A DNA stretch of 6,490 nt from JAGPKI01 sp052034135. GTDB taxonomy: Bacteria > Caldisericota > Caldisericia > UBA6126 > JAGPKI01. The notes beneath the pieces are model-generated. The model did no database searches. It was not told the DNA's origin and worked only from the letters and a program-made list of their open reading frames with translations. The stretch spans positions 1 through 6,490 of the forward strand of contig JBPOJC010000006.1 in assembly GCA_052034135.1 (NCBI GenBank). Direction: 5' to 3'. How positions within the stretch are numbered: position 1 is the stretch's first letter; each line of letters starts with the position of its first letter. Positions 1 to 6,424 of this stretch are shown piece after piece. The position numbers and the translations under genes were made by a program.

Positions 1-142
1 TTCTAATAGTTTCGTCTTCCTCGCTATAAATCACTCGTAATATTTTCCCTAATTCAATTTTATTTTTTTCTGAGAACCAGTAATTAATCCTATTTTCATG
101 TTTCTTAGGAATTAATGGCTCAATCCTATTCAAGAGAATCAT
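1..142 (-). CDS. Partial open frame, possible C-terminal half of a DUF4258-like toxin-type protein
   Basis: Reading from ATG at 142 towards the window edge gives 47 uninterrupted codons, still open at base 1. The frame differs from that of the radical SAM gene and overlaps its last 17 bases. The composition looks protein-like. It contains RIEPLIPKKHENR, then a Tyr-Trp pair, then GKILRVIYSEEDETIR. This order, a 'D/NRxEP' segment followed by a 'G+xLRVxY...E..xIR' strand, is what I recall from the C-terminal half of DUF4258-type proteins, which are small RelE/BrnT-like toxin relatives normally ending in an 'IITAF/Y' strand. That strand would lie outside the window. No Shine-Dalgarno sequence sits at a useful distance before the ATG, and the expected N-terminal helix is absent. 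I therefore infer a fragment joined to the radical SAM remnant rather than an intact gene. Family assignment is from memory of the pattern and is weak. Confidence 0.4.
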   Translation of the reverse strand, partial: MILLNRIEPLIPKKHENRINYWFSEKNKIELGKILRVIYSEEDETIR

Positions 143-812
143 GCGGATTCGTATAGGGCATATCACCACATTTCCCAGCTGGTATTTCTATTTTAAGTGG
201 AAGATATTCTTTTAAATTTACAAACGCCAAACCATCTGATTCCACTATATTTCCTTCTGATATTCTTACAGGCAAGTCAGCAAGCTCTTCTAAAATATGT
301 TTAGTTTTCTTGTTAAATTGATTATTGTCATTTTTAGAAACCACCCAACAGGGATTCCATGCTATATCTTGAATGCCTACTTGTAAGCAAAACTTAGCAG
401 TATTCCTAACAATACTAAGTGGAATATTTTCCTGATGGAAAGCATCAACAGAAATAAGTATCTTATTCACTCCAGATTCTGCTAAGTTTTTAGCTATTTC
501 CTAAATCTCTATTTCGCTTTTTGACCAATAACCATTCGTAATTATCTCTCTGGATGGAATTCCTGCATTCATAGCTTCTTTATGGATAGCACAAACAACT
601 TCAGGAAATAGTAAAGGCTCTCCACCAAATGTCATAATAGATTTAGGACTATATTTTTCGCTAACTTTTTTAACTATATCAACGGCAACAGATTTATCAA
701 TATGTTCAGGGAATTTTTCTTTCTTTAAAGTAGAATAGCAATGTATGCATCTTCTATTGCAAAAATAGGTAACAGCAAACTCTATTCGGTTAACAGTTAA
801 ATACCTGCTCAT
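126..812 (-). pseudogene. Radical SAM protein gene, interrupted by an in-frame TAG and truncated at the 3' end
   Basis: The gene starts at ATG 812, with AGGAG at 823-827 ten bases upstream. Codons 1-103 carry the radical SAM core: CNRRCIHC with C18, C22 and C25 as the [4Fe-4S] ligands, the GGEP motif at 63-66, and IITNG at 90-94. Codon 104 (501-503) is TAG. The same frame then continues without another stop through ISVDAFHQE, WNPCW and GKCGDMPYTNP to a second TAG at 126-128, about 228 codons in all. The frame retained after the stop means the two halves are one gene. Full-length relatives, as I recall them, run past 300 residues with a Cys-bearing C-terminal region after the CG-MPYTN segment; that region is missing. 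The family cleaves SAM to a 5'-deoxyadenosyl radical, and the substrate here is unknown. The gene lies 28 bp after the glycosylase-like gene on the same strand, probably cotranscribed. A nonsense mutation plus 3' truncation is the simplest reading. Decoding of UAG (for example as pyrrolysine) or a base-call error cannot be excluded. Confidence 0.85.
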
Positions 813-822
813 GCAATACTTA

Positions 823-827
823 CTCCT
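823..827 (-). promoter_or_regulatory. Ribosome binding site of the radical SAM gene
   Basis: AGGAG on the minus strand, ten bases before the ATG at 812. It confirms that start and shows that the initiation signal of the broken gene is still intact. Confidence 0.6.
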
Positions 828-840
828 ACTATATCTCTAA

Positions 841-1641
841 TTAAATGATGATTTTTTTATTATCATAGAATGTCTTATGAACAAATTGTCTAGCCCAAAG
901 CTGCCCACCATAAACTAATAAATAGAAATCAACTATCGAAGTTTTTATCTTTCTGGAAATACTATACTGCTGTAAAAATCTAACAACTTTCAACTTTTCT
1001 TTTTCAGAACCTAAAGAGGCAATCCCGAGATCCTTAGCTACTTTCATGACTACAAGATCAGGTTTAATGCAATCGTAACCAATGTTCAAAAGAAAATGCA
1101 ATAAACTTGTGGGCTGCTTAAAAAATGGCATATTTTCTCTTTCTAATTTAGTTTTAAGTTTTTCAAATTCTTCCCAGAATTTTTCAATATCTTCATTTGA
1201 TTTTAAATTTACTGGCATATCTCTCAACAACACCGCAAAACTCCCATATTTTGATTTTATTGAAACTAAAGACTTTGCACAATCGATAATTGAAGCAATT
1301 TTCTTTTTATATCTGATGACTTTTATTTTATCCCAGAAATGACTGATTATAATATCTGGATCCATTTCCGCAACTTCGCTTATTTCGAAATTATGGAAAA
1401 TTTCATCAAAAATCCCTTTATCAAGCATTTCCGAAACCAAATTAGATGGTGCATTTTGACTATAAGCTATCAAAATCGCAAATCGTCTTAAAACATCGTT
1501 ATCATCTTTAATTTTAGCAGGATTCCTCTTCTTGCGTTCATTGATCTCATCGGAAAATTGTGGCTCTATTTTTGCTTTATATAATTCTTCTCTGATTAAA
1601 TCTATCGAATTAAATATCAGGGTTATTTCTTCATCTTTCAT
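841..1641 (-). CDS. Probable HhH-GPD superfamily (3-methyladenine glycosylase-like) protein
   Basis: This intact gene encodes 266 residues from ATG 1641, or 268 if ATG 1647 is used. AAGGAG at about 1651-1656 is only 3 bases from the first ATG and 9 from the second, so I chose 1641. Positions below count from 1647. The protein is predicted soluble and helical, with no signal peptide or membrane segment. Residues about 55-145 show the pattern FAILIAYSQN, then F/W-D-K-I-x-x-IR-x-x-KKI and a KYGSF segment. This resembles the helical core of HhH-GPD base-excision glycosylases, especially Tag-like ones with their IRxxxKI helix. Residues 183-208 (LHFLLNIGY, then KPDLVVMKV) look like a helix-hairpin-helix followed by a conserved Asp (D197) in the position of the family's catalytic aspartate. 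By analogy it would excise or recognise altered bases in DNA. The similarity is distant, so activity and substrate are inferred. It is first in a minus-strand unit with the radical SAM gene. No other gene candidate fits this region better. Confidence 0.7.
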   Translation of the reverse strand: MKDEEITLIFNSIDLIREELYKAKIEPQFSDEINERKKRNPAKIKDDNDVLRRFAILIAYSQNAPSNLVSEMLDKGIFDEIFHNFEISEVAEMDPDIIISHFWDKIKVIRYKKKIASIIDCAKSLVSIKSKYGSFAVLLRDMPVNLKSNEDIEKFWEEFEKLKTKLERENMPFFKQPTSLLHFLLNIGYDCIKPDLVVMKVAKDLGIASLGSEKEKLKVVRFLQQYSISRKIKTSIVDFYLLVYGGQLWARQFVHKTFYDNKKIII

Positions 1642-1727
1642 AAGCATTTTCTCCTTTTTTAAATTTTAACATAAAATATAGCAACATTTATCTCTTTAGA
1701 AAATGTATTTATTAAACAAATTCTGCC

Positions 1728-1832
1728 TTAGTGGAACTTGCTTTCAGATTCAGTAACAATATATCTTCCTCCATAATTGTAGCGATAAAGAATTTTCATA
1801 TTTAAGGCTTCATAAAATCTTGATTGTTCCAT
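1728..1832 (-). CDS. Doubtful 34-residue open frame upstream of the glycosylase-like gene
   Basis: ATG at 1832 opens 34 codons ending in TAA at 1728-1730. The product begins MEQSRFYEALNM and includes LYRYNYGGRYIVTESE, which reads more like real protein than random AT-rich sequence. There is no good Shine-Dalgarno sequence; the nearest AGGA is about 17 bases upstream. The antisense strand is also open over part of this stretch. It lies on the same strand as the glycosylase-like gene, about 86 bases before it, and could be a leader peptide, a gene remnant or chance. I do not recognise it. Confidence 0.2.
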   Translation of the reverse strand: MEQSRFYEALNMKILYRYNYGGRYIVTESESKFH

Positions 1833-1917
1833 TAATTTTACATTTTTCCTTTATTTGCTTTAATAAAAGCATTGCTCATATGCGAAAATATACAAACATT
1901 AATAGCAGTTGCTTTTT

Positions 1918-1930
1918 GGAGGCTTGATTG
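1918..1930 (+). promoter_or_regulatory. Ribosome binding site and TTG start of the DHA3-type exporter
   Basis: GGAGG at 1918-1922 is followed by five bases and TTG at 1928-1930. The codon just before the TTG is an in-frame TGA (1925-1927), so translation cannot begin further upstream. The next in-frame ATG comes 20 codons later, inside the first membrane segment, so TTG is the credible start. Confidence 0.75.
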
Positions 1931-3220
1931 GCATTCCGTAAAGGAATAAATGGATTTATTTTTCTAACAATTGGACAGCTTATTTCAATGATAGGCTCCT
2001 CTATGACTCAATTTGGATTAGCAATATGGATCTGGAAAATAACTGGCAAAGCAGCACCATATAGTTATATTGCAGTATTTTTTATGATTCCAAATTTATT
2101 ATTCTCACCAATAGCAGGTGCCTTTGTTGATAGATTGCCTAAAAAGAGAGTTTTAATATTACCTGATTTATCATCGGGAATAATAACAATAATTACAATG
2201 ATCCTATATGTTTCGTCCAAACTATCATTGCCTTTCCTATATGCTGGAGCATTTTTATCAGGTATATTCAATTCACTACAATGGCCGGCATATTCTGTCA
2301 CTATGAGCTTAATGGTTGAAAAAAAAGATTTAGTAAGGGCAAATGGTTTTTACTCAATATGTGAAACTGCACCAGCTTTAATTTCACCTATTTTGGCAGG
2401 CTTCTTGCTTCCAATAATTGGCTTAAATGGCATTTTCTTGATTGACATAGCAACTTTTATTATAGCCGTTTTTATAGTAATGATAGTTTTTATTCCAGAT
2501 ATTATTCTCAATGAGGATAAGATTGAATCAAAGAAACAAAACATTATTAAAGATTCATTATTCGGTTTTTCTTATATCTTTCAAAGAAGGGCATTATTTG
2601 CTTTATTATCAATTTTTTTACTGGTAAACTTCTTTAGTGGATTTTCCAATGCACTACTTGCACCAATGATCCTTGCAAAAACTAATAATAATTCAGTTTT
2701 CTTGGGTATTATACAATCATGTTTCGGAATAGGGGGAATCATTGGAGGACTATTAATGACTTTCTGGGGTGGAACGAGAAAAAAGATAGTTAGCTTATTA
2801 ATAGGAATGATGTTTACAGGAATTGGGGAAATACTGTTAGGTCTTTCAAAAGCTCTGCCTTTTTATATACTTTCTATTTTAATTATTTCAATAGCAACCA
2901 TTGTTACAAATGCTTCCAGCCAGGCTATATGGCAATCAAAAGTACCCTCTCATTTACAGGGAAGAGTATTTTCAGCAAGAAGATTTATTGCTCAATTTGT
3001 TGGCATTATACCAATGGCTATCAGCGGTCCATTAGTCGATAAATATTTAACTCCTTTGTTTTCGAAACTCACAGCTTTATCAAATATTTTTGGTGAAGGT
3101 AAGGGTGGTGCTATAGCATTATTGTCTTCATCAGGAGGCTTTCTAACTATCATTGTTGTCATTGTATCTTTATTTTCTCCGCTGGTTATGAATGTTGAAA
3201 AAACTGATACAGATTTATAA
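1928..3220 (+). CDS. MFS exporter, DHA3-like (macrolide efflux / EntS type)
   Basis: This 430-residue inner-membrane protein starts at TTG and is the usual length for a 12-TM major facilitator of this group. The N-terminus (FIFLTIGQLISMIGSSMTQF, then a short loop with LAIWIW and TGKA) is the typical TM1 of DHA3 drug exporters. The loop between TM2 and TM3 carries a motif-A-like segment, GAFVDRLPKKRV at 64-75. A charged central cytoplasmic loop lies at about 191-212. The segment VPSHLQGRVFSARRFIAQ at 339-356, before TM11, is a hallmark of this subfamily, as is the long loop with GEGKGG (389-394) before the last helix. Members use the proton gradient to export macrolides, other drugs or siderophores; the substrate cannot be read from the sequence. 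The gene stands alone on the plus strand, divergent from the glycosylase-like gene and convergent with the DHA2 exporter. It ends in TAA and looks intact. No regulator is adjacent. Confidence 0.93.
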   Translation: MAFRKGINGFIFLTIGQLISMIGSSMTQFGLAIWIWKITGKAAPYSYIAVFFMIPNLLFSPIAGAFVDRLPKKRVLILPDLSSGIITIITMILYVSSKLSLPFLYAGAFLSGIFNSLQWPAYSVTMSLMVEKKDLVRANGFYSICETAPALISPILAGFLLPIIGLNGIFLIDIATFIIAVFIVMIVFIPDIILNEDKIESKKQNIIKDSLFGFSYIFQRRALFALLSIFLLVNFFSGFSNALLAPMILAKTNNNSVFLGIIQSCFGIGGIIGGLLMTFWGGTRKKIVSLLIGMMFTGIGEILLGLSKALPFYILSILIISIATIVTNASSQAIWQSKVPSHLQGRVFSARRFIAQFVGIIPMAISGPLVDKYLTPLFSKLTALSNIFGEGKGGAIALLSSSGGFLTIIVVIVSLFSPLVMNVEKTDTDL

Positions 3221-3222
3221 AA

Positions 3223-3237
3223 TATACTAAAAGTATA
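3223..3237. repeat. Short AT-rich inverted repeat after the DHA3 exporter gene
   Basis: TATACT and AGTATA flank a 3-base loop three bases after the stop codon. No T run follows, so it is a poor terminator. In the rest of the 201-bp convergent spacer (3221-3421) I see only another 6-bp inverted repeat (TTAACG at 3360-3365 with CGTTAA at 3375-3380), also without a T run, and no recognisable gene. Confidence 0.25.
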
Positions 3238-3421
3238 AAACCCTTAAATCTATCAGCAGACGGAAAGATGTTCGCTTAGATATTTCGGTTTTTGGTAATC
3301 ATACAACCTCACATTTATCTAAAGCAAAATGCTAAGTTAATCGATCAAACCTAAAGTATTTAACGGTCAACTTTCGTTAAGTTTAAACAAATTATAAAAA
3401 TCTTTAATTTGACTAACCTTT

Positions 3422-4831
3422 TTATTTATCCTGTTTGCTTCCAATAAGTGAGGTAATAACCGCTATTCCAGCAAGTATTCCTCCTACTATATAAGCATAT
3501 TTTAATCCTGATAGAAAACTGAGAGCCTCTGAATCATTAAGTATATTACTTTTAAGGATGTAAGGCGAAACAAAAGAATAAAGCACCATTCCACCTGTTG
3601 CTATTCCTAATGACATTCCTACATTTCGCATTGTTGCAAGAATGCCTGATGCGGTGCCTAAATGAGACCTTGGACTACTGCCCATAACAGCACTATTATT
3701 TGGTGATTGGAAAATACCAGTCCCTAAACCAAAGAGCGCCAATCTCCATATAACATCAGTAGAACTTGATGAAATTTTTAATTGGCTCATAAGAAACATT
3801 GACAAAGCACATATGCCTGTACCAAGAGATGCCAAAGTCTTTGTGCCTATCGTGTCTGAAAGTAATCCACTAAAAGGTGCAATGACCATAACAGCTAAAG
3901 GAAAAGATGTCATAATAATGCCTACTTTATTCGGTGCATATTGCAGTACCTTTTGTAGATAGAATGGAGTGGTAAAAACCATTATATACTGAGACATAAA
4001 ATTCAGTAAGGCGCTGAGATTAGCAAATGTGAAGGTTAAATTCCGAAAAAGGCTTAAATTAAGCATTGGTTGCTGAGTTTTGCTCTCGATTAGGAAGAAA
4101 AAAACACCAGATATAGTAGCAACAAATAGCATAATAGTATTAGAGTAATTCAAGCCTTGACTTTGAAAGCGATTAATAAATAAAAGGGCAGAGAAAAGAA
4201 AGAGAAAAGCAGTTAATGCTCCTAAAAAATCTATCTTACCAGACTGACCTTTAAATTCGTCAATAACAAAAAATCCCCATAACAGACCTGCAATACCAAT
4301 GGGAACATTAATAAAAAACACATATCGCCAACTCCATAAAGAAGTAATAAATCCACCAAGAGTTGGACCTAATGCCAAACCAGCAGAAACACTTATTGCA
4401 TTAATGCCTAAAGCTTTACCCCTCTCATTGGGTGGAAATGATGCAACTATAATGGCATAAGGTACTGACATCATCATACCAGCAAAGAGTCCTTGTACAG
4501 CTCTGCAAGCAATAAGCCATTGTATTGTAGGGGAAAAGCCACAAAAGATAGAAGCAATTATAAATCCGGTAAGGCCAGTTATGTATATTTTTTTGTACCC
4601 TATGATATCACCCAAGCAACCATAGAAAAGAAGCAGGCTACTAATAGTAAGAAGATATATCATTGGAACCCATTGAGCAGTAGAAATATCAATAGAAAAA
4701 TATTGAGTAATTGTAGGGAGAATAGTATTAACTATGCTTGCATCAATTGGTCCCATAATACTACCAAGCATAATGGCAGCCAAAATCAAATAGCGTTTTG
4801 AAAAATGATTAACTATAAGTTTCTTGCTCAT
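3422..4831 (-). CDS. MFS exporter, DHA2 family (EmrB/QacA type, 14 TM)
   Basis: This 469-residue inner-membrane protein has the length and hydrophobic pattern expected of a 14-TM DHA2 drug:proton antiporter. TM1 holds the family's acidic motif D1, here GPIDASIVNTILPTI with D30. Motif A between TM2 and TM3 is GCLGDIIGYKK (71-81). Then follow RAVQGLFAGMM in TM4 and the antiporter motif C, GLALGPTLGGF (151-161), in TM5, and then WRYVFFINVPIG (168-179). A second motif-A-like loop, SGLLSDTIGTK, lies at 321-331. The protein should pump hydrophobic or cationic compounds out of the cell; substrate unknown. It starts at ATG 4831, with an in-frame TAA two codons upstream, so no earlier start exists. 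The Shine-Dalgarno sequence is weak (AGAAG-like), unlike the neighbours. No EmrA-like adaptor gene is adjacent, so it probably acts alone, as expected if the cell has one membrane. It ends in TAA and looks intact. Confidence 0.94.
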   Translation of the reverse strand: MSKKLIVNHFSKRYLILAAIMLGSIMGPIDASIVNTILPTITQYFSIDISTAQWVPMIYLLTISSLLLFYGCLGDIIGYKKIYITGLTGFIIASIFCGFSPTIQWLIACRAVQGLFAGMMMSVPYAIIVASFPPNERGKALGINAISVSAGLALGPTLGGFITSLWSWRYVFFINVPIGIAGLLWGFFVIDEFKGQSGKIDFLGALTAFLFLFSALLFINRFQSQGLNYSNTIMLFVATISGVFFFLIESKTQQPMLNLSLFRNLTFTFANLSALLNFMSQYIMVFTTPFYLQKVLQYAPNKVGIIMTSFPLAVMVIAPFSGLLSDTIGTKTLASLGTGICALSMFLMSQLKISSSSTDVIWRLALFGLGTGIFQSPNNSAVMGSSPRSHLGTASGILATMRNVGMSLGIATGGMVLYSFVSPYILKSNILNDSEALSFLSGLKYAYIVGGILAGIAVITSLIGSKQDK

Positions 4832-4872
4832 TATTATAATGTCTTACTTCTTTTAAATTAGACAAAACCTCT

Positions 4873-4887
4873 CTGATAATTAATCAG
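4873..4887. promoter_or_regulatory. Inverted repeat, possible operator of the DHA2 exporter
   Basis: CTGAT and ATCAG flank a 5-base AT centre, about 42 bp upstream of the DHA2 start codon. Perfect dyads in this position are often repressor sites for efflux pumps (TetR or MarR families), but the arms are short and AT-rich and no regulator gene is present, so this is a guess. Confidence 0.3.
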
Positions 4888-5078
4888 TAGCTCCGAATCT
4901 TAACTTCAATTTCAAATTATATTCTTTATTTTTAATTTTCCTACTTTCTTTTGCTCTTAATAGTTTATCCTTTCTTTCTTTTAGATTCTATCTGGATTAT
5001 CCTATGTTAATCAATAGGTCTTAAGTAGTTAATATTTGAATGTATCCTCCTTGGGAAAGATGAGAAAAAACCGAAAAC

Positions 5079-5106
5079 TTGATAAATATTTTTAATGAAT
5101 TAAACT
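5079..5106 (+). promoter_or_regulatory. Weak candidate sigma-A promoter for the secreted-protein gene
   Basis: TTGATA (5079-5084) and TAAACT (5101-5106) are 16 bases apart, with five and four matches to the consensus hexamers. If used, the transcript would carry a leader of about 205 bases. In DNA this AT-rich such matches are common by chance. Confidence 0.25.
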
Positions 5107-5296
5107 CTAAATTGATTTTTTAAAGTTTTTAATTTCTTTCGATACTCTGCAAAAAGGAGTAGTGGTAATAATAAAAGCAATAAGATGATAAGCTTTAAAA
5201 AGTTTAATTGTACAAGAAAGACTCCTTACAAAAACGAAGAGAATTCTGCAAAATTAGACTTAAATTGAAAAAATGGAGCATATTTTCAAATAAATC

Positions 5297-5317
5297 TGCT
5301 CTTTAAAAAAGGAGGCA
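5297..5317 (+). promoter_or_regulatory. Strong ribosome binding site enclosed in a possible hairpin
   Basis: AAGGAGG at 5309-5315 lies five bases before ATG 5321 and fixes that start. In RNA, UGCUCUUU (5297-5304) can pair with 5309-5317, with G5314 bulged and one G-U pair, around an AAAA loop. That would bury the whole Shine-Dalgarno sequence. The pairing is read by eye and its energy was not computed. Confidence 0.45.
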
Positions 5318-5320
5318 TTA

Positions 5321-6382
5321 ATGCTAAAGAAATTAATTACAACTTTTATCCTTTTTATTGTTTGTCTAACTTTCCTTAATCTTACGATTGTAAAAGCTGA
5401 CGATTGGAAACTACAGCTAACTGACCCAAAAGATTCTCCCATTAAACCTGATATTAAAGCAATCTATATGAAGGAAGATAGTAACTATCTCTACGTTAAA
5501 TTTGAAGGGCATAATAATTGGGATTTTACATCAAGCGAGACTATGGCGCTCTATATTAATACTCGAGGTGATAACAACATATCCAATGCTCGTTATTTTC
5601 TTATGCTTATTGGAATTGAAGGAACATATTTAGGGATGTGGTTCGATATGCAAACTGATGATATGAAGCCATGCAGTGTGGACTTTTCTAAAAGTAGTAC
5701 TATCGGGACTGCTGATATTCCAAAAAAATATGCAGACAACAAATTTAAGAGTTTCTCATTCTTAGGAGCAATTGGTTCCTTAGACTATGATGAATTTTTA
5801 GTTGATATTGCTCCTGATAGCGGATTAATGAAAAAATACGAAAGAGGTCCTTCAAATGATCCTCCTAAACTTGCTGTGACGCCAGAATCAATAAACCTTG
5901 GTGCAGTTAAAGTTGGTGAAAGGTTTACTTCGGAATTTGAAGTGTCAAATAACGGTGGAGGAACATTAAATGTTAATATAAGCGCATCTATCAATGCAAT
6001 AATAGTTGACCCACAACAATTTAATCTATCTGAATATGAATCAAAAACAGTTAAAATAACGATAGAAACAAGAAATTTATCACCAGGCAAATATTCTGAG
6101 AATCTAACTATAAATTCAAATGGTGGAGATAAAGTTATAAATATTTCATTTGAAGTTTTAAAGAAGCCAGAGCTATATTTTGAACCAGATAAAATTGATT
6201 TTGGAGAGATTTTAAAAGGTGAGAAAAGATCAGAAAACATAAAAATTGGAAATATAAATAAAGGTCCAATAAAAGTTAAGATTACTTACGATGAAAATTG
6301 GTTAGTTGTGAGTAAAAAGAGTTTTGAAAGCGAAGATGAAGAAATAAAAATAACCGTTATTACACCCAACTTCCCAAACTAA
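5321..6382 (+). CDS. Secreted protein with beta-sandwich domain and two Ig-like repeats
   Basis: This 353-residue protein has an N-terminal signal peptide: KK, then a hydrophobic core at about 5-24, with likely cleavage after VKA at residue 26. There is no lipobox and no C-terminal membrane anchor, so it should be released or held by partners. Residues 27-175 look like a beta-sandwich of the CBM9/DOMON-like kind (DIKAIYMKEDSNYLYVKF, then MALYINT), which in known families binds sugars or other ligands; this is an inference. Residues about 182-280 form an Ig-like repeat of the ASPM/SPD-2/Hydin or BACON type (LAVTPESINLGAVKVGE, SNNGGGTLNV, RNLSPGKYSENLTI). Residues 283-353 are a second copy (LYFEPDKIDFGEILKGE, GNINKGPIKV, IKITVITPN). 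The second stops at TPNFPN, where the first continues about 27 residues more, so the final strands are missing. The gene has the strongest Shine-Dalgarno sequence in the window and stands alone on the plus strand. Such repeats usually serve as spacers or adhesion modules in surface proteins. Confidence 0.88.
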   Translation: MLKKLITTFILFIVCLTFLNLTIVKADDWKLQLTDPKDSPIKPDIKAIYMKEDSNYLYVKFEGHNNWDFTSSETMALYINTRGDNNISNARYFLMLIGIEGTYLGMWFDMQTDDMKPCSVDFSKSSTIGTADIPKKYADNKFKSFSFLGAIGSLDYDEFLVDIAPDSGLMKKYERGPSNDPPKLAVTPESINLGAVKVGERFTSEFEVSNNGGGTLNVNISASINAIIVDPQQFNLSEYESKTVKITIETRNLSPGKYSENLTINSNGGDKVINISFEVLKKPELYFEPDKIDFGEILKGEKRSENIKIGNINKGPIKVKITYDENWLVVSKKSFESEDEEIKITVITPNFPN

Positions 6383-6394
6383 CCAATGTTTACC

Positions 6395-6420
6395 CTGATA
6401 TAATCAGTTAATTATTTTTT
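6395..6420 (+). terminator. Possible weak rho-independent terminator of the secreted-protein gene
   Basis: CTGAT and ATCAG form a 5-bp stem with a 3-base loop 12 bases after the stop codon, followed by TTAATTATTTTTT. The stem is short and AT-rich, so it may terminate poorly. The arms match those of the dyad upstream of the DHA2 gene, so a protein-binding site is the alternative. Confidence 0.35.
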
Positions 6421-6424
6421 GTTA

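Larger units (their letters stand above)
4832..5320. other. 489-bp divergent spacer between the DHA2 exporter and the secreted protein
   Basis: No gene can be supported here. It holds an operator-like inverted repeat near the DHA2 start, a weak plus-strand promoter candidate, and the structured leader of the secreted-protein gene. On the minus strand a strong but orphan AAGGAGG (5046-5052) has no ATG, GTG or TTG at the proper distance. A 34-codon Lys/Arg-rich open frame without a start (4880-4987) ends in RFGATD. These two may be traces of a lost small gene. A plus-strand 27-codon frame (5185-5268) has no ribosome binding site. Confidence 0.5.

Noticed and set aside
1082..1342. Plus-strand open frame of 86 codons inside the glycosylase-like gene
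   Set aside because: It is antisense to a better supported gene, is low in complexity and rich in Ser/Phe/Asn, and has no ribosome binding site.
3223..3237. Hairpin after the DHA3 exporter considered as a bidirectional terminator
   Set aside because: The stem is six A/T-rich base pairs and no T run follows on either strand.
3356..3364. Nine bases (GTATTTAAC) shared with the 5' end of the radical SAM gene, with a similar short translated stretch
   Set aside because: The match stops after nine bases apart from scattered identities and hits a stop codon; it is expected by chance in AT-rich DNA.
4493..4801. Plus-strand open frame of 102 codons inside the DHA2 exporter gene
   Set aside because: It is antisense to the conserved motif A and TM1 coding region, and its Ser/Asn/Lys-rich product resembles no family I know.
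4832..4842. Perfect TATAAT just upstream of the DHA2 ATG considered as its promoter
   Set aside because: Transcription would begin inside the gene, and the nearest TTGTCT is 21 bases away, too far for a -35 box.
5785..6240. Minus-strand open frame of 151 codons inside the secreted-protein gene
   Set aside because: It is the mirror of the Ig-like repeats, has no ribosome binding site, and its Ser/Pro/Phe-rich composition is typical of an antisense shadow.
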